From: Mesorhizobium sp. SARCC-RB16n
GTDB lineage: Bacteria; Pseudomonadota; Alphaproteobacteria; Rhizobiales; Rhizobiaceae
Reading direction: 5' to 3'
Length of the DNA: 64,000 nt
NCBI RefSeq assembly: GCF_008520305.1
Contig: NZ_ML703278.1
Location: 61,799-125,798 of the forward strand
The notes beneath the pieces are model-generated. The model was not told the DNA's origin. It ran no database searches and saw only the letters and a list, made by a program, of their open reading frames with translations. Made by a program: the position numbers and the translations under genes. Shown here in pieces: positions 26,669 to 36,650 of this stretch (the first letter of the stretch is position 1; every line of letters begins with the position of its first letter).

Positions 26669-28597
26669 TCATCGCTGCTGCGCACTGTCCCGGAAGAACG
26701 CATTGGGCTTTACACACCCCTTCATGTCCTCACGCCGAAACCAGATCGCGCGCCCGCATCTGAGCGGCGGGTTGCCGGCGGTAAACACGATCTGTTCGTC
26801 GGTGCGCATGCGCAGCACCTCATGAGGCAGGATCAGCGGGCGTCGGCTGAGCTGCTTCGAGCGCGAGCGCGACGAGCCAGACGACTGGCTGGTGCGGCTC
26901 GTCTGGTCGACCTCGACCGTCGTCTCGCCGCAGCGCTTCGACAGATAGTCCGCCGTCTCGGGATCGTTGATGGCGGCAAAGGAAACCCAGGAGGCCGACT
27001 CGAACCATTTGGATGTCGCGTCACGACCGCCATAGGCTTCGCGCATCTGGCCGATCGACTGAAAGATCAGCGTCAGGCTGATGCCGTATTTGCGGCCGGC
27101 GTCACGCGCCGTTTCCAGGATGCGGAGGTAGCCGAGCCTTGCCACCTCGTCAAGCAGGAATAGCGTCCGCCCGGATAGCTGGCCATTGCGATTATAGAGC
27201 GCGTTGAGGAACGCGCCGATCACGACGCGGGCAAGACCGGGATGCGCCTCCAGCACCTTGAGGTCGAGCGCGATCAAGATGTCGGTCTCGCCGCTCGCAA
27301 GCTCGTCGGTGGAGAAACTGTTGCCGGACACCAGTGCCGCGTAGTTCGGATAGGACAGCCAATGCGTTTCCTTCACGGCATTGGCGTAGACGCCGGAAAA
27401 GGTCTCCGGCGTCATGTTGACGAACACCGCGACGTTCTCCTTCACGAAATCGGATTCCGACTGTTCGTAGATGCGTGTCAGCCGCTCGCGCAGCTTGGGC
27501 TCCGGTTCCGAGAGATTGGCACGCACCCGCCTCAGGGTCTGATCTTTCTCGTCGGTATTGCCGGACAGGCAAACGTCGGCAGTCAGCGCCGTCAGCAGCT
27601 GCATGGCCGACGCCCGGAAGAAGTCGTCGCGCGCCGATGTCGCCCGCGCATTGTCGGTCATGATCCAGGTCGCGACCGCGACGATATCCTCTTCCTTGGT
27701 GTTGCCGAAGCGACCGATCCAGTCGAGCGCGTTGAAGCCGATCGCCGGGGTTTCGGGATCGAGCACGATCACCTTGCGGCCGGCCTTGCGCCGGTGATCG
27801 ATAACCATCGGCCCAACTTCGCTCGATGGATCGAGCACGACGAGAGATCCACCCCATTTGAGCGCCGTCGGCACCGTTACCGAGGTCGTCTTGAAGCCGC
27901 CGGAGCCGGCAAACACGATGCCATGTGACGAGCCGAAGGAACCGTCGAAGCACAGAAGCGGGTTCTTGCCGCCGGCGCCCCAGCTCTCCCGCGCATTGGT
28001 GCGAAACGAGAATTCCGCCACACTGTCCCGGTCGACCCGATAGCGTTCGCCGACGACGATGCCGCCGCTCTCCGGAAACAGTTTTGCCGCCTCCGTCATG
28101 CTCATCCAGTCGGCGTCGCCATGCACGGCGCGCTTGCCGCGAACACGTCGCGGCGCGGGCATAGCAAAGGCCGCATTGCCATTCATGGCAACCCGCATTG
28201 CGAAGACGCCGGAGAGTATCGCGCCAGCCGCGCCGATGCTGGTGGACGGATCGAGATAGGAGAGCACCGATCGGCCCGCCGGCACTTTTGCCGCGAAGTC
28301 GAAGAGCCGTGCCATCTCGCGCAGTGCGGCGATTACGACGACCGCGGCGTTGCCTGTCACGGTGCTCCAGCCCGCGACCTTGATATGCGCGCTGCCGTTT
28401 ACCGCGAATAGAAAGATCACGCCGGCGCCGGCCGCGAGCAAATATGGGAGCGCCAGGCCAATGCGGCCGAGCATGAGCTTGGCCTGCGGGGTCTTTCCGA
28501 AGGCAGCAAGCCAGTGCTCGATGCCGGGAATGACAATCGCCGCCGCGACCATGGTCGCGGCGGGCAGGACGGCGAGCAGAAGCTTATTCGGGGTCAC
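26669..28597 (-). CDS. traG: TraG, type IV coupling protein (VirD4-like)
   Basis: 642 aa from a GTG at 28597 ([12 protein letters not shown]), which has GGAGG 9 bp upstream and overlaps the end of traD; an ATG at 28615 would add six residues. Two N-terminal membrane segments precede a VirD4/TraG ATPase domain with Walker [18 protein letters not shown] and Walker [12 protein letters not shown], plus QSIGQM. Coupling proteins carry the relaxase-DNA complex to the mating channel at the inner membrane. It is the last gene of traC-traD-traG, as on Ti and related plasmids. Confidence 0.95.
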   Translation of the reverse strand: MTPNKLLLAVLPAATMVAAAIVIPGIEHWLAAFGKTPQAKLMLGRIGLALPYLLAAGAGVIFLFAVNGSAHIKVAGWSTVTGNAAVVVIAALREMARLFDFAAKVPAGRSVLSYLDPSTSIGAAGAILSGVFAMRVAMNGNAAFAMPAPRRVRGKRAVHGDADWMSMTEAAKLFPESGGIVVGERYRVDRDSVAEFSFRTNARESWGAGGKNPLLCFDGSFGSSHGIVFAGSGGFKTTSVTVPTALKWGGSLVVLDPSSEVGPMVIDHRRKAGRKVIVLDPETPAIGFNALDWIGRFGNTKEEDIVAVATWIMTDNARATSARDDFFRASAMQLLTALTADVCLSGNTDEKDQTLRRVRANLSEPEPKLRERLTRIYEQSESDFVKENVAVFVNMTPETFSGVYANAVKETHWLSYPNYAALVSGNSFSTDELASGETDILIALDLKVLEAHPGLARVVIGAFLNALYNRNGQLSGRTLFLLDEVARLGYLRILETARDAGRKYGISLTLIFQSIGQMREAYGGRDATSKWFESASWVSFAAINDPETADYLSKRCGETTVEVDQTSRTSQSSGSSRSRSKQLSRRPLILPHEVLRMRTDEQIVFTAGNPPLRCGRAIWFRREDMKGCVKPNAFFRDSAQQR

Positions 28598-28799
28598 GGC
28601 CGAATGCCTCCGCACCGATCGCCGTCAGCCGCGCCCGCTCGATGTCATCGCCGCCAATCCGTCCGGCTGCATCGATCAGCAGCCCGAGCAGCAGCGCGCG
28701 TTTTTCATAGCGCAAGCCGGCCTTGACGATCAGGCCGCCGAGCTCGATTTTTTCGCGCGTGTCTTTTTTGCGGGCATCACTCGTCATCGTCCTGGCCAT
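28584..28799 (-). CDS. traD: TraD, small conjugal transfer protein
   Basis: 71 aa. The conserved segment [20 protein letters not shown] identifies TraD of the Ti/rhizobial transfer system. The start at 28799 lies 4 bp after the traC stop; a second ATG at 28787 is possible. The end overlaps traG. TraD is thought to assist relaxosome or coupling-protein function; its mechanism is unknown. Confidence 0.88.
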   Translation of the reverse strand: MARTMTSDARKKDTREKIELGGLIVKAGLRYEKRALLLGLLIDAAGRIGGDDIERARLTAIGAEAFGRDPE

Positions 28800-28803
28800 C
28801 CGC

Positions 28804-29112
28804 TCAAGCCTCGCCAGCGTTGCTCTGAGACGCGCCAGCCTCGTCCTTCGCGGGCGATCTGCTGCCGGCCCGACCATCTCCCGGGCTCTTCTTTCCGGTC
28901 GCAGCTCGCGTTGTTGCCCCTTTGCCTCCGCAAAACCGTTCGGCAACCTGCTCGAACGCTGCCTGAAGCTCGGTCTCGTCAATCTCGATCTCGCCGAGCC
29001 CCGCTTTCAGGGCGATCCGTCCAATGCGCTCCGCCTCGCGTGTCTCGGCGGCTTTCAGCTGTTCGTGCAGGCGGGCGATCTCTTCCCTGATCTTCGATGA
29101 CGGCTTCTTCAT
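28804..29112 (-). CDS. traC: TraC, relaxosome accessory protein
   Basis: 102 aa. The N-terminal helical part has [20 protein letters not shown] and [18 protein letters not shown], typical of TraC of Ti/rhizobial plasmids, followed by a low-complexity basic tail. TraC is believed to bind oriT with the TraA relaxase. It is the first gene of the traCDG operon, divergent from traA, with the tra box and oriT in the 256-bp gap. Confidence 0.9.
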   Translation of the reverse strand: MKKPSSKIREEIARLHEQLKAAETREAERIGRIALKAGLGEIEIDETELQAAFEQVAERFCGGKGATTRAATGKKSPGDGRAGSRSPAKDEAGASQSNAGEA

Positions 29113-29188
29113 TCCGGAGGTTACTCCTGCTGACCTGGCGTTGTTTCGAGATCGCCAGAGATTCTCCCGAATGGCTCTTCAGGGAAAG

Positions 29189-29202
29189 GTGCAGATTTGC
29201 AC
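29189..29202. promoter_or_regulatory. tra box 1 (TraR binding site) between traC and traA
   Basis: GTGCAGATTTGCAC is an almost perfect inverted repeat matching the core of the Ti tra box (ATGTGCAGATCTGCACAT). It lies 77 bp upstream of traC and 167 bp upstream of traA, so it can activate both operons. A second identical 14-mer is at 35068. Confidence 0.85.
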
Positions 29203-29255
29203 GTCGGCAACGCCGACACTTTCGGCCATCATCCCGCCGTTCCGAAGGAGCGGAT

Positions 29256-29289
29256 CCAAGGGCGCAATTATACGTCGCTGACGCGACGT
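29256..29289. other. oriT: oriT core (nic region) of the Ti/RSF1010 type
   Basis: CAAGGGCGCAATTA (about 29257-29270) is the conserved nick region of the Ti/RSF1010 family (complement TAATTGCGCCCTTG). It is followed at once by a hairpin ACGTCGC-TGAC-GCGACGT (29272-29289). The site lies between traC and traA, where oriT is found on Ti plasmids. A smaller repeat GTCGGC-AAC-GCCGAC is at 29203-29217. Confidence 0.85.
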
Positions 29290-29368
29290 GCCGATTTGCG
29301 GCCCTGGCGGGGCCGCCGCTCCCGATGAACATGCCGAGATCATTTGCAACCGGGAAAGAGTTCGCGCC

Positions 29369-32300
29369 GTGGCCATCGCCCATTTCTCCGTCAGCATCGT
29401 CAGCCGTGGCAGCGGCCGCAGTGCCGTGCTCTCGGCGGCCTACCGGCACTGCGCCCGCATGGACTATGAGCGTGAAGCCCGCACGATCGACTACACAAGC
29501 AAACAAGGTCTCGTGCATGAGGAGTTTTCGCTGCCGGCCGACGCGCCGGCCTGGGTGCGAACGCTGATCGCCGACCGGTCGTTATCAGGCGCCTCGGAAG
29601 CCTTCTGGAACAAGGTCGAAGCCCTCGAGAAGCGCGCCGACGCGCAGCTTGCCAGGGATCTCACCATTGCGCTGCCGCTGGAGCTGACGGCCGAGCAGAA
29701 CATCGCGCTTGTGCGCGACTTCGTCCACCGCCACGTGCTTGCCAAGGGCATGGTCGCCGACTGGGTCTATCACGACACGAGCAAATCCAGTGACGCCAAT
29801 TCCTTTGGTTCTCATCACGATGAGAACCGGATTGGCGCGCGCAACCCTCACATCCACCTGATGATGACGTTGCGCCCTCTGACCGAGGACGGTTTTGGCG
29901 CCAAGAAGGTTGCGGTTCTCGGCGAGAACGGCCAGCCGCTGAAGTCCGAGGCGGGCAAGATCATCTATGACCTTTGGGCCGGCGGTACCGCGGAGTTCAA
30001 TGCTCTGCGCGACGGCTGGTTCGAACGCCAGAACCATCACCTGGCAATGAACGGGATCGCACTGCGTGTCGATGGCCGCTCCTACGAGAAGCAGGGCATC
30101 GCGCTCGTGCCGACCATCCATCTCGGCGTCGGCGCCAAAGCCATCGAGCGCAAGGCGAGGCAGGAAGGCTTCTCGCCCGAGCTCGAACGATTGGAACTGA
30201 ACGAGAAGCAGCGGTCCGAGAATGTGCGCCGCATTCTCCGGCGACCAGAGAACGTCCTTGACCTCATCACCTCGGAGAAAAGCGTCTTCGATCAGCGCGA
30301 CATCGCCAAGGTGCTGCATCGCTATGTCGATGATCCCGCACTCTTCCAACAATTGGTGGTGCGTGTTCTCGGAAGTGCCGAGGTGCTGCGCCTGCAGCGC
30401 GATACGATCGACTTCGCGACCGGCGAGCGGGTGCCCGCGAAATACACGACGCGGACGCTGATCCGGCTCGAAGCCGAGATGGCCAATCGCGCGACCTGGC
30501 TTTCGAGGCAATCGTCGCATGGCGTTCGGAAGGCAGTGCTGCAGGCGACGTTTGCGCGTCATGCGCGACTGTCGCAGGAACAGAGAACGGCGATCGAGCA
30601 TGTGGCGGGCTCTGCCCGGATCGCCGCAGTCGTCGGCCGCGCCGGCGCCGGCAAGACCACGATGATGAAAGCGGCACGCGAAGCATGGGAGCTTGCCGGA
30701 TATCGCGTCGTCGGTGGCGCGCTTGCCGGCAAGGCGGCCGAGGGTCTGGAAAAGGAAGCCAGGATCCAGAGCCGCACGCTTGCCTCCTGGGAACTGCGCT
30801 GGCGGCAGGGCCGTGACGCGCTCGACGGCAAGACCGTGTTCGTCATGGACGAGGCGGGCATGGTCGCCTCAAAGCAGATGGCAGGCTTCGTCGAGGCCGT
30901 GGTCAAGTCAGGCGCCAAGCTCGTCCTGGTCGGCGATCCGGACCAGCTGCAGCCGATCGAGGCGGGTGCAGCCTTCCGGGCCATCACTGAGCGCATCGGT
31001 TATGCGGAACTGGAGACGATCTACCGCCAGCGTGAAGAGTGGATGCGGCAAGCCTCGCTTGATCTCGCACGCGGAAATGTCGGTGCGGCACTTGCCGCCT
31101 ATCGCACCCAGAACAGAGTGCACGGCTCGACGTTGAAGGCTGATGCCATCGAACGTCTGATCGCCGACTGGAACCGCGACTATGATCCCGCGAAGTCGAC
31201 GCTGATGCTCGCGCATCTGCGCCGCGACGTGCGCCTGCTCAACGATATGGCGCGTGCAAAACTGGTCGAGCGTGGCGTTGTCGGTGAGGGCCATGCGTTC
31301 CGCACAGCTGACGGCCTGCGCCAGTTCGACGCCGGCGACCAGATCGTCTTCCTGAAGAACGACACCGCGCTCGGCGTCAAGAACGGCATGCTCGGAAAGG
31401 TCGTTGAGGCAGCGCCGAACCGGGTCGTAATCTCCGTTGGCGAAGGTGAGCATCGGCGCCGAGTGACGGTCGAACAGCGCGCCTATAACAATCTCGATCA
31501 TGGCTATGCGACGACGATCCACAAGAGCCAGGGCGCCACCGTCGATCGCGTCAAGGTGCTCGCGTCATTGTCACTGGATCGCCATCTGACTTACGTCGCC
31601 ATGACCCGCCATCGCGAAGATCTGCAGGTCTATTACGGGAGCCGGTCCTTTAGCTTCAACGGCGGTCTCGAAACGGTTCTCTCCCGACGCAACGCCAAGG
31701 AGACGACGCTCGACTACCAGCGCGCCACGCTTTACCGCCAGGCTCTGGCTTTTGCCGAAAACCGCGGCCTGCACATCGTCCAGGTCGCCCGCACGCTTAT
31801 GCGTGACCGGCTCGACTGGACGCTCCGCCAGAAAGAGAAGTTTTCCGATCTCGGCAGACGCCTGCGGGTCGCCGGCGAGCGACTTGGCCTGTTCCAATCG
31901 CCCAACCTGCAACAGAAGAAGGAGGCCCGACCGATGGTCGCTGGCGTCAAGGAGTTCGCGTTTACACTACGGGATGCCGTCGACCAGAAGCTTGGCGACG
32001 ATCCGGCGTTGAAAGCGCAATGGGACGAGGTGTCCACGCGCTTCCGCTACGTGTTCGCCGATCCGGAAACAGCCTTCCGCGCCATGAATTTTGATGCGGT
32101 TCTCGGCGACCGGGAGGGCGCCGGACATACGCTCCAGAAGCTCCACAGCGATCCAACATCGATTGGAGCGCTCAATGGCAAAACCGGACTTCTCGCCAGC
32201 AAGGCGGATCGCGGGGCGCGACGCGTTGCCGAGGTCAACGTGCCGGCCCTGAAGCGCGACATCGAGCAGTATCTGACGATGCGCGAGACGGCCCGGGAGC

Positions 32301-32728
32301 GGTTGCAGGGAGAGGAACAGAGCCTGCGCCAGCGCGTGTCGATCGATATTCCGGCGCTGTCGCCCACAGCACGCATCGTGCTCGAGCGCGTGCGCGATGC
32401 GATCGACCGCAACGATCTGCCGGCGGCTGTCGGATTTGCCATCAGCAACCGCGAGGCCAAGCTCGAGATCGACGGGCTGAACAAGGCCGTCACTGAGCGT
32501 TTTGGCGAGCGCGCGCTGCTCTCGAACGGGGCGCGCAATCCGGAAGGAAATCTGTTCGACAAGCTCGCCGCCGGTCTTAAGCCGCAGGAAAAGGATGAGC
32601 TCAAGGAGGCCTGGCCGGTGATGCGCGTAGCCCAACAACTGGCCGCCCATGAGCGCACGACGTCGACACTGAAGCAGGTCGACGACCTGCGTTTGACCCA
32701 GCGCCAGACGCCAGCGCTAAAACAATGA
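29369..32728 (+). CDS. traA: TraA, MobQ-type relaxase with helicase domain
   Basis: 1119 aa. The N-terminal MobA/MobL relaxase domain starts [20 protein letters not shown] and has LSAAYRHC and the metal motif NPHIHLM. A RecD/TraI-type helicase follows with Walker [27 protein letters not shown] and the C-terminal [10 protein letters not shown] and TYVAMTRH. It nicks oriT at 29256 and unwinds the strand. The GTG start at 29369 matches TraA N-termini; an upstream ATG gives a non-conserved tail. Just before HIH there is a roughly 20-residue insertion encoded by a palindrome (29794-29837), where the usual sequence is YHDxxGNPHIH. traF overlaps the stop by 4 bp. Confidence 0.95.
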   Translation: MAIAHFSVSIVSRGSGRSAVLSAAYRHCARMDYEREARTIDYTSKQGLVHEEFSLPADAPAWVRTLIADRSLSGASEAFWNKVEALEKRADAQLARDLTIALPLELTAEQNIALVRDFVHRHVLAKGMVADWVYHDTSKSSDANSFGSHHDENRIGARNPHIHLMMTLRPLTEDGFGAKKVAVLGENGQPLKSEAGKIIYDLWAGGTAEFNALRDGWFERQNHHLAMNGIALRVDGRSYEKQGIALVPTIHLGVGAKAIERKARQEGFSPELERLELNEKQRSENVRRILRRPENVLDLITSEKSVFDQRDIAKVLHRYVDDPALFQQLVVRVLGSAEVLRLQRDTIDFATGERVPAKYTTRTLIRLEAEMANRATWLSRQSSHGVRKAVLQATFARHARLSQEQRTAIEHVAGSARIAAVVGRAGAGKTTMMKAAREAWELAGYRVVGGALAGKAAEGLEKEARIQSRTLASWELRWRQGRDALDGKTVFVMDEAGMVASKQMAGFVEAVVKSGAKLVLVGDPDQLQPIEAGAAFRAITERIGYAELETIYRQREEWMRQASLDLARGNVGAALAAYRTQNRVHGSTLKADAIERLIADWNRDYDPAKSTLMLAHLRRDVRLLNDMARAKLVERGVVGEGHAFRTADGLRQFDAGDQIVFLKNDTALGVKNGMLGKVVEAAPNRVVISVGEGEHRRRVTVEQRAYNNLDHGYATTIHKSQGATVDRVKVLASLSLDRHLTYVAMTRHREDLQVYYGSRSFSFNGGLETVLSRRNAKETTLDYQRATLYRQALAFAENRGLHIVQVARTLMRDRLDWTLRQKEKFSDLGRRLRVAGERLGLFQSPNLQQKKEARPMVAGVKEFAFTLRDAVDQKLGDDPALKAQWDEVSTRFRYVFADPETAFRAMNFDAVLGDREGAGHTLQKLHSDPTSIGALNGKTGLLASKADRGARRVAEVNVPALKRDIEQYLTMRETARERLQGEEQSLRQRVSIDIPALSPTARIVLERVRDAIDRNDLPAAVGFAISNREAKLEIDGLNKAVTERFGERALLSNGARNPEGNLFDKLAAGLKPQEKDELKEAWPVMRVAQQLAAHERTTSTLKQVDDLRLTQRQTPALKQ
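29794..29837. repeat. 44-bp palindromic element inserted in frame in traA
   Basis: The left arm CGCCAAT(t)CC(ttt) followed by GGTTCTCATC pairs with GATGAGAACC followed by GGATTGGCG around an AC centre. The arms differ only by four extra T residues. It encodes about 15 residues ([13 protein letters not shown]) placed between YHD and NPHIHLM. It behaves like the in-frame palindromic elements known from Rickettsia, but I cannot name a family. Confidence 0.7.
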
Positions 32729-33255
32729 CGCGTCGTCGTGCAATCATGGGGCTCGGCGGGACGGCGCTGATGAGCAGCCTCCTCTCCGTCGTGGCCTGGA
32801 GCGGGGGCTATCGTCTGAACCTGACGCCGAGCGAGCCGCTCGGTCTTTGGAGGATCGAGCCGCCGCGGCACGCTATTTCGGGCGGTGACCTGGTGTTTGT
32901 CTGCCCGCCGATCACGCCTCTGTTCGAGGAGGCGCGTCGTCGAGGCTACCTTGCCCGTGGCCTCTGCCCGGGCAGCGTCGCGCCGCTCGTCAAGGCGGTG
33001 GCTGCTCTGCCCGCACAGCATGTCGAAATCGGCGATGTCGTCCGCATCGACGGTGAAATTCTCTCGTCCTCGCGCCTGCGCAAGACCGACGGCGCCGGCC
33101 GGTCGCTCACGCCCTTCGCCGGCGGCATCGTGCCGGCGGGATATCTCTATCTGCACTCACCTTTTGCGAGCTCCTATGACTCCCGCTATTTCGGACCAGT
33201 ACCCTCGACCGGATTGCTCGGCCTTGCCCGGCCGGTCTTCACCTTCACGCCTTGA
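32725..33255 (+). CDS. traF: TraF, S26-type pilin-processing peptidase
   Basis: 176 aa. An N-terminal hydrophobic segment ([19 protein letters not shown]) precedes the S26 motif with the Ser position in [12 protein letters not shown] and the Lys region in [18 protein letters not shown], as in TraF of Ti and RP4 plasmids. TraF processes and cyclises the conjugative pilin TrbC in the periplasm. The ATG overlaps the traA stop (ATGA). The C-terminal part overlaps traB by 80 bp. Confidence 0.9.
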   Translation: MTRRRAIMGLGGTALMSSLLSVVAWSGGYRLNLTPSEPLGLWRIEPPRHAISGGDLVFVCPPITPLFEEARRRGYLARGLCPGSVAPLVKAVAALPAQHVEIGDVVRIDGEILSSSRLRKTDGAGRSLTPFAGGIVPAGYLYLHSPFASSYDSRYFGPVPSTGLLGLARPVFTFTP

Positions 33256-34411
33256 GCTGGCACGCTCAGCTCTCCTCGTCGTCCTGGCAATCGCGGTCGG
33301 AGCGGTCAGCTGGAGCGGCCACGTCCTTGCGCTTCCGCTTGCCATGATATTCCCGGCGCTATGGGCGCTTTCACCGTCGCGGACCGCCGCAGCCCTGGTG
33401 TCGGCTGGGTACTTTCTCGCCGCATCGCGCGGACTGCCGCAAGGCGTTGCCAATTTCTACGCCGCCGATCTCTGGCCGGGGCTGCTTCTCTGGCTGGCGG
33501 CATCATCAGCCTTTGTCCTCGTCCATGCGGCGGCCTGGTCAGAACGGCCGGGACAGGGCCGGGCGGTGCGGTATCTCTTGGCGACCGTGGTGATGGCGCT
33601 GCCGCCGTTCGGCATCATCGGTTGGGCGCAGCCGATCACTGCGGCAGGCGTGCTGTTTCCGGGCTGGGGATGGTGGGGTGTTGGCGCCACTGCCATCGGG
33701 CTCGCAATGATGACATCGCGAGGCCGGATGACCGCAGCACTCTTGTTGGGAGGTTTTTGGGTGTGGTCCGCCGCAACGTGGACAGCGCCGATCCTACCGG
33801 AGGGATGGAAGGGCGTCGATCTCGAACAGGGACAAAGGCTGGGGCGCGATGCCTCGCTCGCCCACCACCGTGACCTGATTGCAACGGTGCAGTCGGCCGC
33901 GGATTCTTCCATCCGCTTTGTCGTCCTTCCCGAGAGTGCGCTGGGTTTCTGGACGCCGACCGTGGAGCGCTTGTGGCGGGAGGGCCTGCGTGGCCGCACC
34001 ATCACCGTCATTGCCGGCGCGGCCCTGCTCGACGGCGAGGGTTATGACAATGTGCTGGTATCGATCTCGGCCGACCGAGCGGAAATTCTCTATCGCGAGC
34101 GCATGCCGGTCCCCATCTCGATGTGGCAACCATGGAAAGCCTGGATGGGGGAGGGTGGCAGCGCCCGGGCGCACTTCTTCGCCAATCCCGTGGTCAAAGT
34201 GGAGGGGGCAAGGTTGGCTCCCCTGATCTGCTACGAGCAGCTCGTTGTCTGGCCTGCGCTCCAGTCGATGCTGCATTCCGCCGACACCGTCGTGGCCACC
34301 GGCAACGGATGGTGGACCGTAGGAACGTCCATCGTTGCTATCCAGCGCGCGAGCGCCATTGCCTGGGCCAGGCTGTTTGGCCTGCCGCTCATCATTGCAT
34401 TCAACAATTGA
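33176..34411 (+). CDS. traB: TraB, membrane protein with nitrilase-like domain
   Basis: 411 aa. Several N-terminal membrane segments ([17 protein letters not shown] onward) precede a carbon-nitrogen hydrolase-like periplasmic domain ([28 protein letters not shown]). The Glu (PES) and Cys (ICYEQ) positions are kept. It resembles apolipoprotein N-acyltransferase in layout and TraB of Ti plasmids. It improves transfer but its reaction is not known. The start at 33176 within traF is chosen because upstream residues are out of family; the reading frame is open further upstream, so the start is uncertain. Confidence 0.85.
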   Translation: MTPAISDQYPRPDCSALPGRSSPSRLELARSALLVVLAIAVGAVSWSGHVLALPLAMIFPALWALSPSRTAAALVSAGYFLAASRGLPQGVANFYAADLWPGLLLWLAASSAFVLVHAAAWSERPGQGRAVRYLLATVVMALPPFGIIGWAQPITAAGVLFPGWGWWGVGATAIGLAMMTSRGRMTAALLLGGFWVWSAATWTAPILPEGWKGVDLEQGQRLGRDASLAHHRDLIATVQSAADSSIRFVVLPESALGFWTPTVERLWREGLRGRTITVIAGAALLDGEGYDNVLVSISADRAEILYRERMPVPISMWQPWKAWMGEGGSARAHFFANPVVKVEGARLAPLICYEQLVVWPALQSMLHSADTVVATGNGWWTVGTSIVAIQRASAIAWARLFGLPLIIAFNN

Positions 34412-34427
34412 GGAATGGAGAAAAAGC

Positions 34428-35057
34428 ATGGTCGATGCCGCTCTGATCAAGGCCTGTGCTGATGCCAGCCTGAAACCTACGATCGTAGAAAAGTTCATCG
34501 CGGCAGCTGGATCGAATGATCCGTTAGCTGTCACGGTGCGCTCCGGCAAACGCGTCATCCTCGTGCCAAAGCCGACCACGCCAGATGAAACTTTGGATCT
34601 CATCCGCCAGAGTATCGGCCGCAATGTCGTGCGTGTCGGGATCACCCAATATCCAGCGGGCCTTGGTGTGCTCGAGGCCGGTGAACTGAAACCCGATCTG
34701 GTCGATGCCTGCGCGAACCTGCGCATGGGAACAGCCTTGTTCGCGAAAACCTACCGGGTCGTTCTGAAGTGGTACGGCAATCCGTTGGACGGGGACGAAA
34801 AGCCAGAGGTGTTTGAGGACGCAGTCCTCGCATGGCAGAGCGGTTACTTCGAGGGCAAGTCGGTGTTTCGGACGCCGGATCCCGACGAAGTCGATTTGCC
34901 CCAGCCTATCAAGAAAGAGCCTTTGGCCGATACTTCCGAGCAGCCGGTAAAGTCGGGCGGGGAGGAGGTGAACGATCTGTCCGGTGAGCCTGCGCGTGAC
35001 GGCAACCCCAGCACGGCCGGCATCCGGATCGATCTTTCCGGCATCGGTGCAAAGTAG
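34428..35057 (+). CDS. traH: TraH, conjugal transfer protein
   Basis: 209 aa. The region ITQYPAGLGV, DACANLRMGTALFAKTYRVV and YFEGKSVF matches TraH of the Ti/rhizobial traAFBH operon. AGGAATGGAG precedes the ATG, 17 bp after traB. The C-terminal 50 residues are polar and low complexity and end with IRIDLSGIGAK. Its function in transfer is unknown. It is the last gene of the traA operon; tra box 2 follows 10 bp after the stop. Confidence 0.88.
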   Translation: MVDAALIKACADASLKPTIVEKFIAAAGSNDPLAVTVRSGKRVILVPKPTTPDETLDLIRQSIGRNVVRVGITQYPAGLGVLEAGELKPDLVDACANLRMGTALFAKTYRVVLKWYGNPLDGDEKPEVFEDAVLAWQSGYFEGKSVFRTPDPDEVDLPQPIKKEPLADTSEQPVKSGGEEVNDLSGEPARDGNPSTAGIRIDLSGIGAK

Positions 35058-35067
35058 TCATCAGCGA

Positions 35068-35081
35068 GTGCAGATTTGCAC
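35068..35081. promoter_or_regulatory. tra box 2 upstream of traM
   Basis: GTGCAGATTTGCAC is identical to tra box 1. It lies 10 bp after traH and 290 bp upstream of traM. It may let TraR switch on its own antiactivator TraM, as reported for Ti plasmids. No gene start lies closer on either strand. Confidence 0.75.
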
Positions 35082-35371
35082 CATGACGGCGGCAATTATC
35101 CATCTGTTCGCGCTGGCGAAAACAGAACCTGCCCGGTATAAGGCGGGTAGGGCAGTACGCGCTGCCCCGGGGTGTGGAAACCTCTCGTGGCGGTTGGCGC
35201 CGGCCGATACGGCGCCAGATCCTCTGACCATGTGGCCGGGGGCCTGTGACGTATGTCCAGGTACTCGGTGCTAAAGGTCTCAGGACTGTCCACGACAGTT
35301 TCCAACCCCCGGCTTGGGATCAGGGATTAACGTTTGCGGGGGCGCACCGCGGACAAGCCGGGAGAATGGAA

Positions 35372-35680
35372 ATGGGATCGGAAACAGCCGCGTTGCAATC
35401 GAAACCTGAAATTCGCGCCCTGTTCGGGCTTACTCAGGGACTTCCAAAGCCTCAGTTGGAGCTTCTGACCATAGAAGCCATTCGCACCCACCGGCTTCTC
35501 GTCGCAAGAGCTGACCAGCTCCAGCAGGCATTGCCCGAGAAAGACAAAATTCAAGAGATCGTCGGCGGTGCTCAGCATCTCGATTACATCCGGGCCTGCA
35601 TGGAGATGCACGCCCAAATGTATGCGACGAACACGCTGATCAACATCCTCGGCTATATTCCCAAGGTGCCGGCGAACTGA
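35372..35680 (+). CDS. traM: TraM, antiactivator of TraR
   Basis: 102 aa, the same length as TraM of Ti plasmids. The conserved parts are LFGLTQGLPKPQLELLTIEA and the C-terminal HLDYIRACMEMHAQM followed by NTLINILGYIPKVP. TraM binds TraR and blocks DNA binding until enough autoinducer-bound TraR accumulates. GGGAGA lies before the ATG at 35372; an ATG at 35366 is too close. It converges with traR, whose stop is 4 bp away. Confidence 0.92.
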   Translation: MGSETAALQSKPEIRALFGLTQGLPKPQLELLTIEAIRTHRLLVARADQLQQALPEKDKIQEIVGGAQHLDYIRACMEMHAQMYATNTLINILGYIPKVPAN

Positions 35681-35684
35681 AGTC

Positions 35685-36389
35685 TCAGATCAGCCCTTTG
35701 CGAATGGCGGTGGAGACAAGGTGCATCGTATTGCCGGTTTCGAGATACTTTGCCGCCGTTCGAAGCTTTGACCGCACTCTGTCATATGAGGCGTTTGCGA
35801 GGTCTGCCACTTCCTGCTTTGTCTTGCCTTCGGAGAGCCAGTAAAGATAGTCGGCGGCCGTGGAATCGAAAAAATCGGGCTGCGGGACGGTTGGCGCCAG
35901 ATCGGTAAAACTGATGCGGGCATGCAGTTGTCCGACTGCGGCGGCGGCAGCCAACGGATCCAACCCATGTCTCAATTCGCTTTCGGGCTTCTCCGAGGCA
36001 AGCGTGAACATCGCAAGCGTGCCACGCGCGGCTCTGATTGGGATGGTCACGCCGGAGCGGATGCCGAAATCAGCCGCGTGTGCGTAAAAGGAGCGCTCCT
36101 TTTTCGACAATTGTGAGCTCTCGCGTTCCCCGCTCCAGGTGAAAACCCCCTTCAGCGATCTGGCGCGTCGAATGACCGGATCGATCTCGAAATACTGCTG
36201 TTCGGCATATGCAGACTGCCACCCTGGCCCATAGTTTGAAACGATGTGTGCGTGGCTTGATAGAATATTGATATAAGCATAGCCGGCAAAGCCCATCTCC
36301 TCAGTGAAATTCGCAAGCCCGTGCTTTATAATCCGTTCGTCGCCCGGGAGGGCGGCAAGATCGGTGAGCCTGTCCAGCCATTGTCGCAT
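35685..36389 (-). CDS. traR: TraR, LuxR-type quorum-sensing activator of conjugation
   Basis: 234 aa, exactly the length of Ti TraR. The autoinducer-binding residues Tyr53, Trp57, Tyr61 and Asp70 (SNYGPGWQSAYAE, FEIDPV) and HAADFGIRSGVTIP are kept. The C-terminal LuxR helix-turn-helix reads LYWLSEGKTKQEVADLANAS, then VRSKLRTAAKY. The length and intact HTH argue against a TrlR-like truncated form. It should bind the tra boxes at 29189 and 35068. No traI is in the window, so the autoinducer synthase gene must lie elsewhere on the replicon or be absent. Confidence 0.93.
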   Translation of the reverse strand: MRQWLDRLTDLAALPGDERIIKHGLANFTEEMGFAGYAYINILSSHAHIVSNYGPGWQSAYAEQQYFEIDPVIRRARSLKGVFTWSGERESSQLSKKERSFYAHAADFGIRSGVTIPIRAARGTLAMFTLASEKPESELRHGLDPLAAAAAVGQLHARISFTDLAPTVPQPDFFDSTAADYLYWLSEGKTKQEVADLANASYDRVRSKLRTAAKYLETGNTMHLVSTAIRKGLI

Positions 36390-36650
36390 TCAAATTTCTC
36401 CATCAAATAGTGAGCGGCTCCGGCGGCCTGGTGCTCCCCGGAGTTGTCCTATGGGGTTGAATGTCGGCTTCAGTTTATCGGCGCTACCACCCAGCCGTCG
36501 GACGATGTTCTATCTCGCAGGCCGATCAAGCAGTCTTCTCCGGTGCTTGCTTCATCGATATCACTCTCTCAATTGAAAGCATGGGGACGAGGCTGTGATT
36601 GGTTCGAGCGGCGGTTTTCCGTCCAACGCCTGCTGCACTTGCCCGCCTCT

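Noticed and set aside
26408-27163. 251-codon plus-strand frame across the traG end
   Set aside because: It is antisense to the well-supported traG and has no domain.
29272-29289. Reading the hairpin between traC and traA as a terminator
   Set aside because: It directly adjoins the nick-region sequence and lies in a divergent promoter region, so an oriT role fits better.
32885-33175. N-terminal extension of traB to a 508-residue protein
   Set aside because: The extra residues overlap traF in another frame and look non-conserved; homology begins near 33176.
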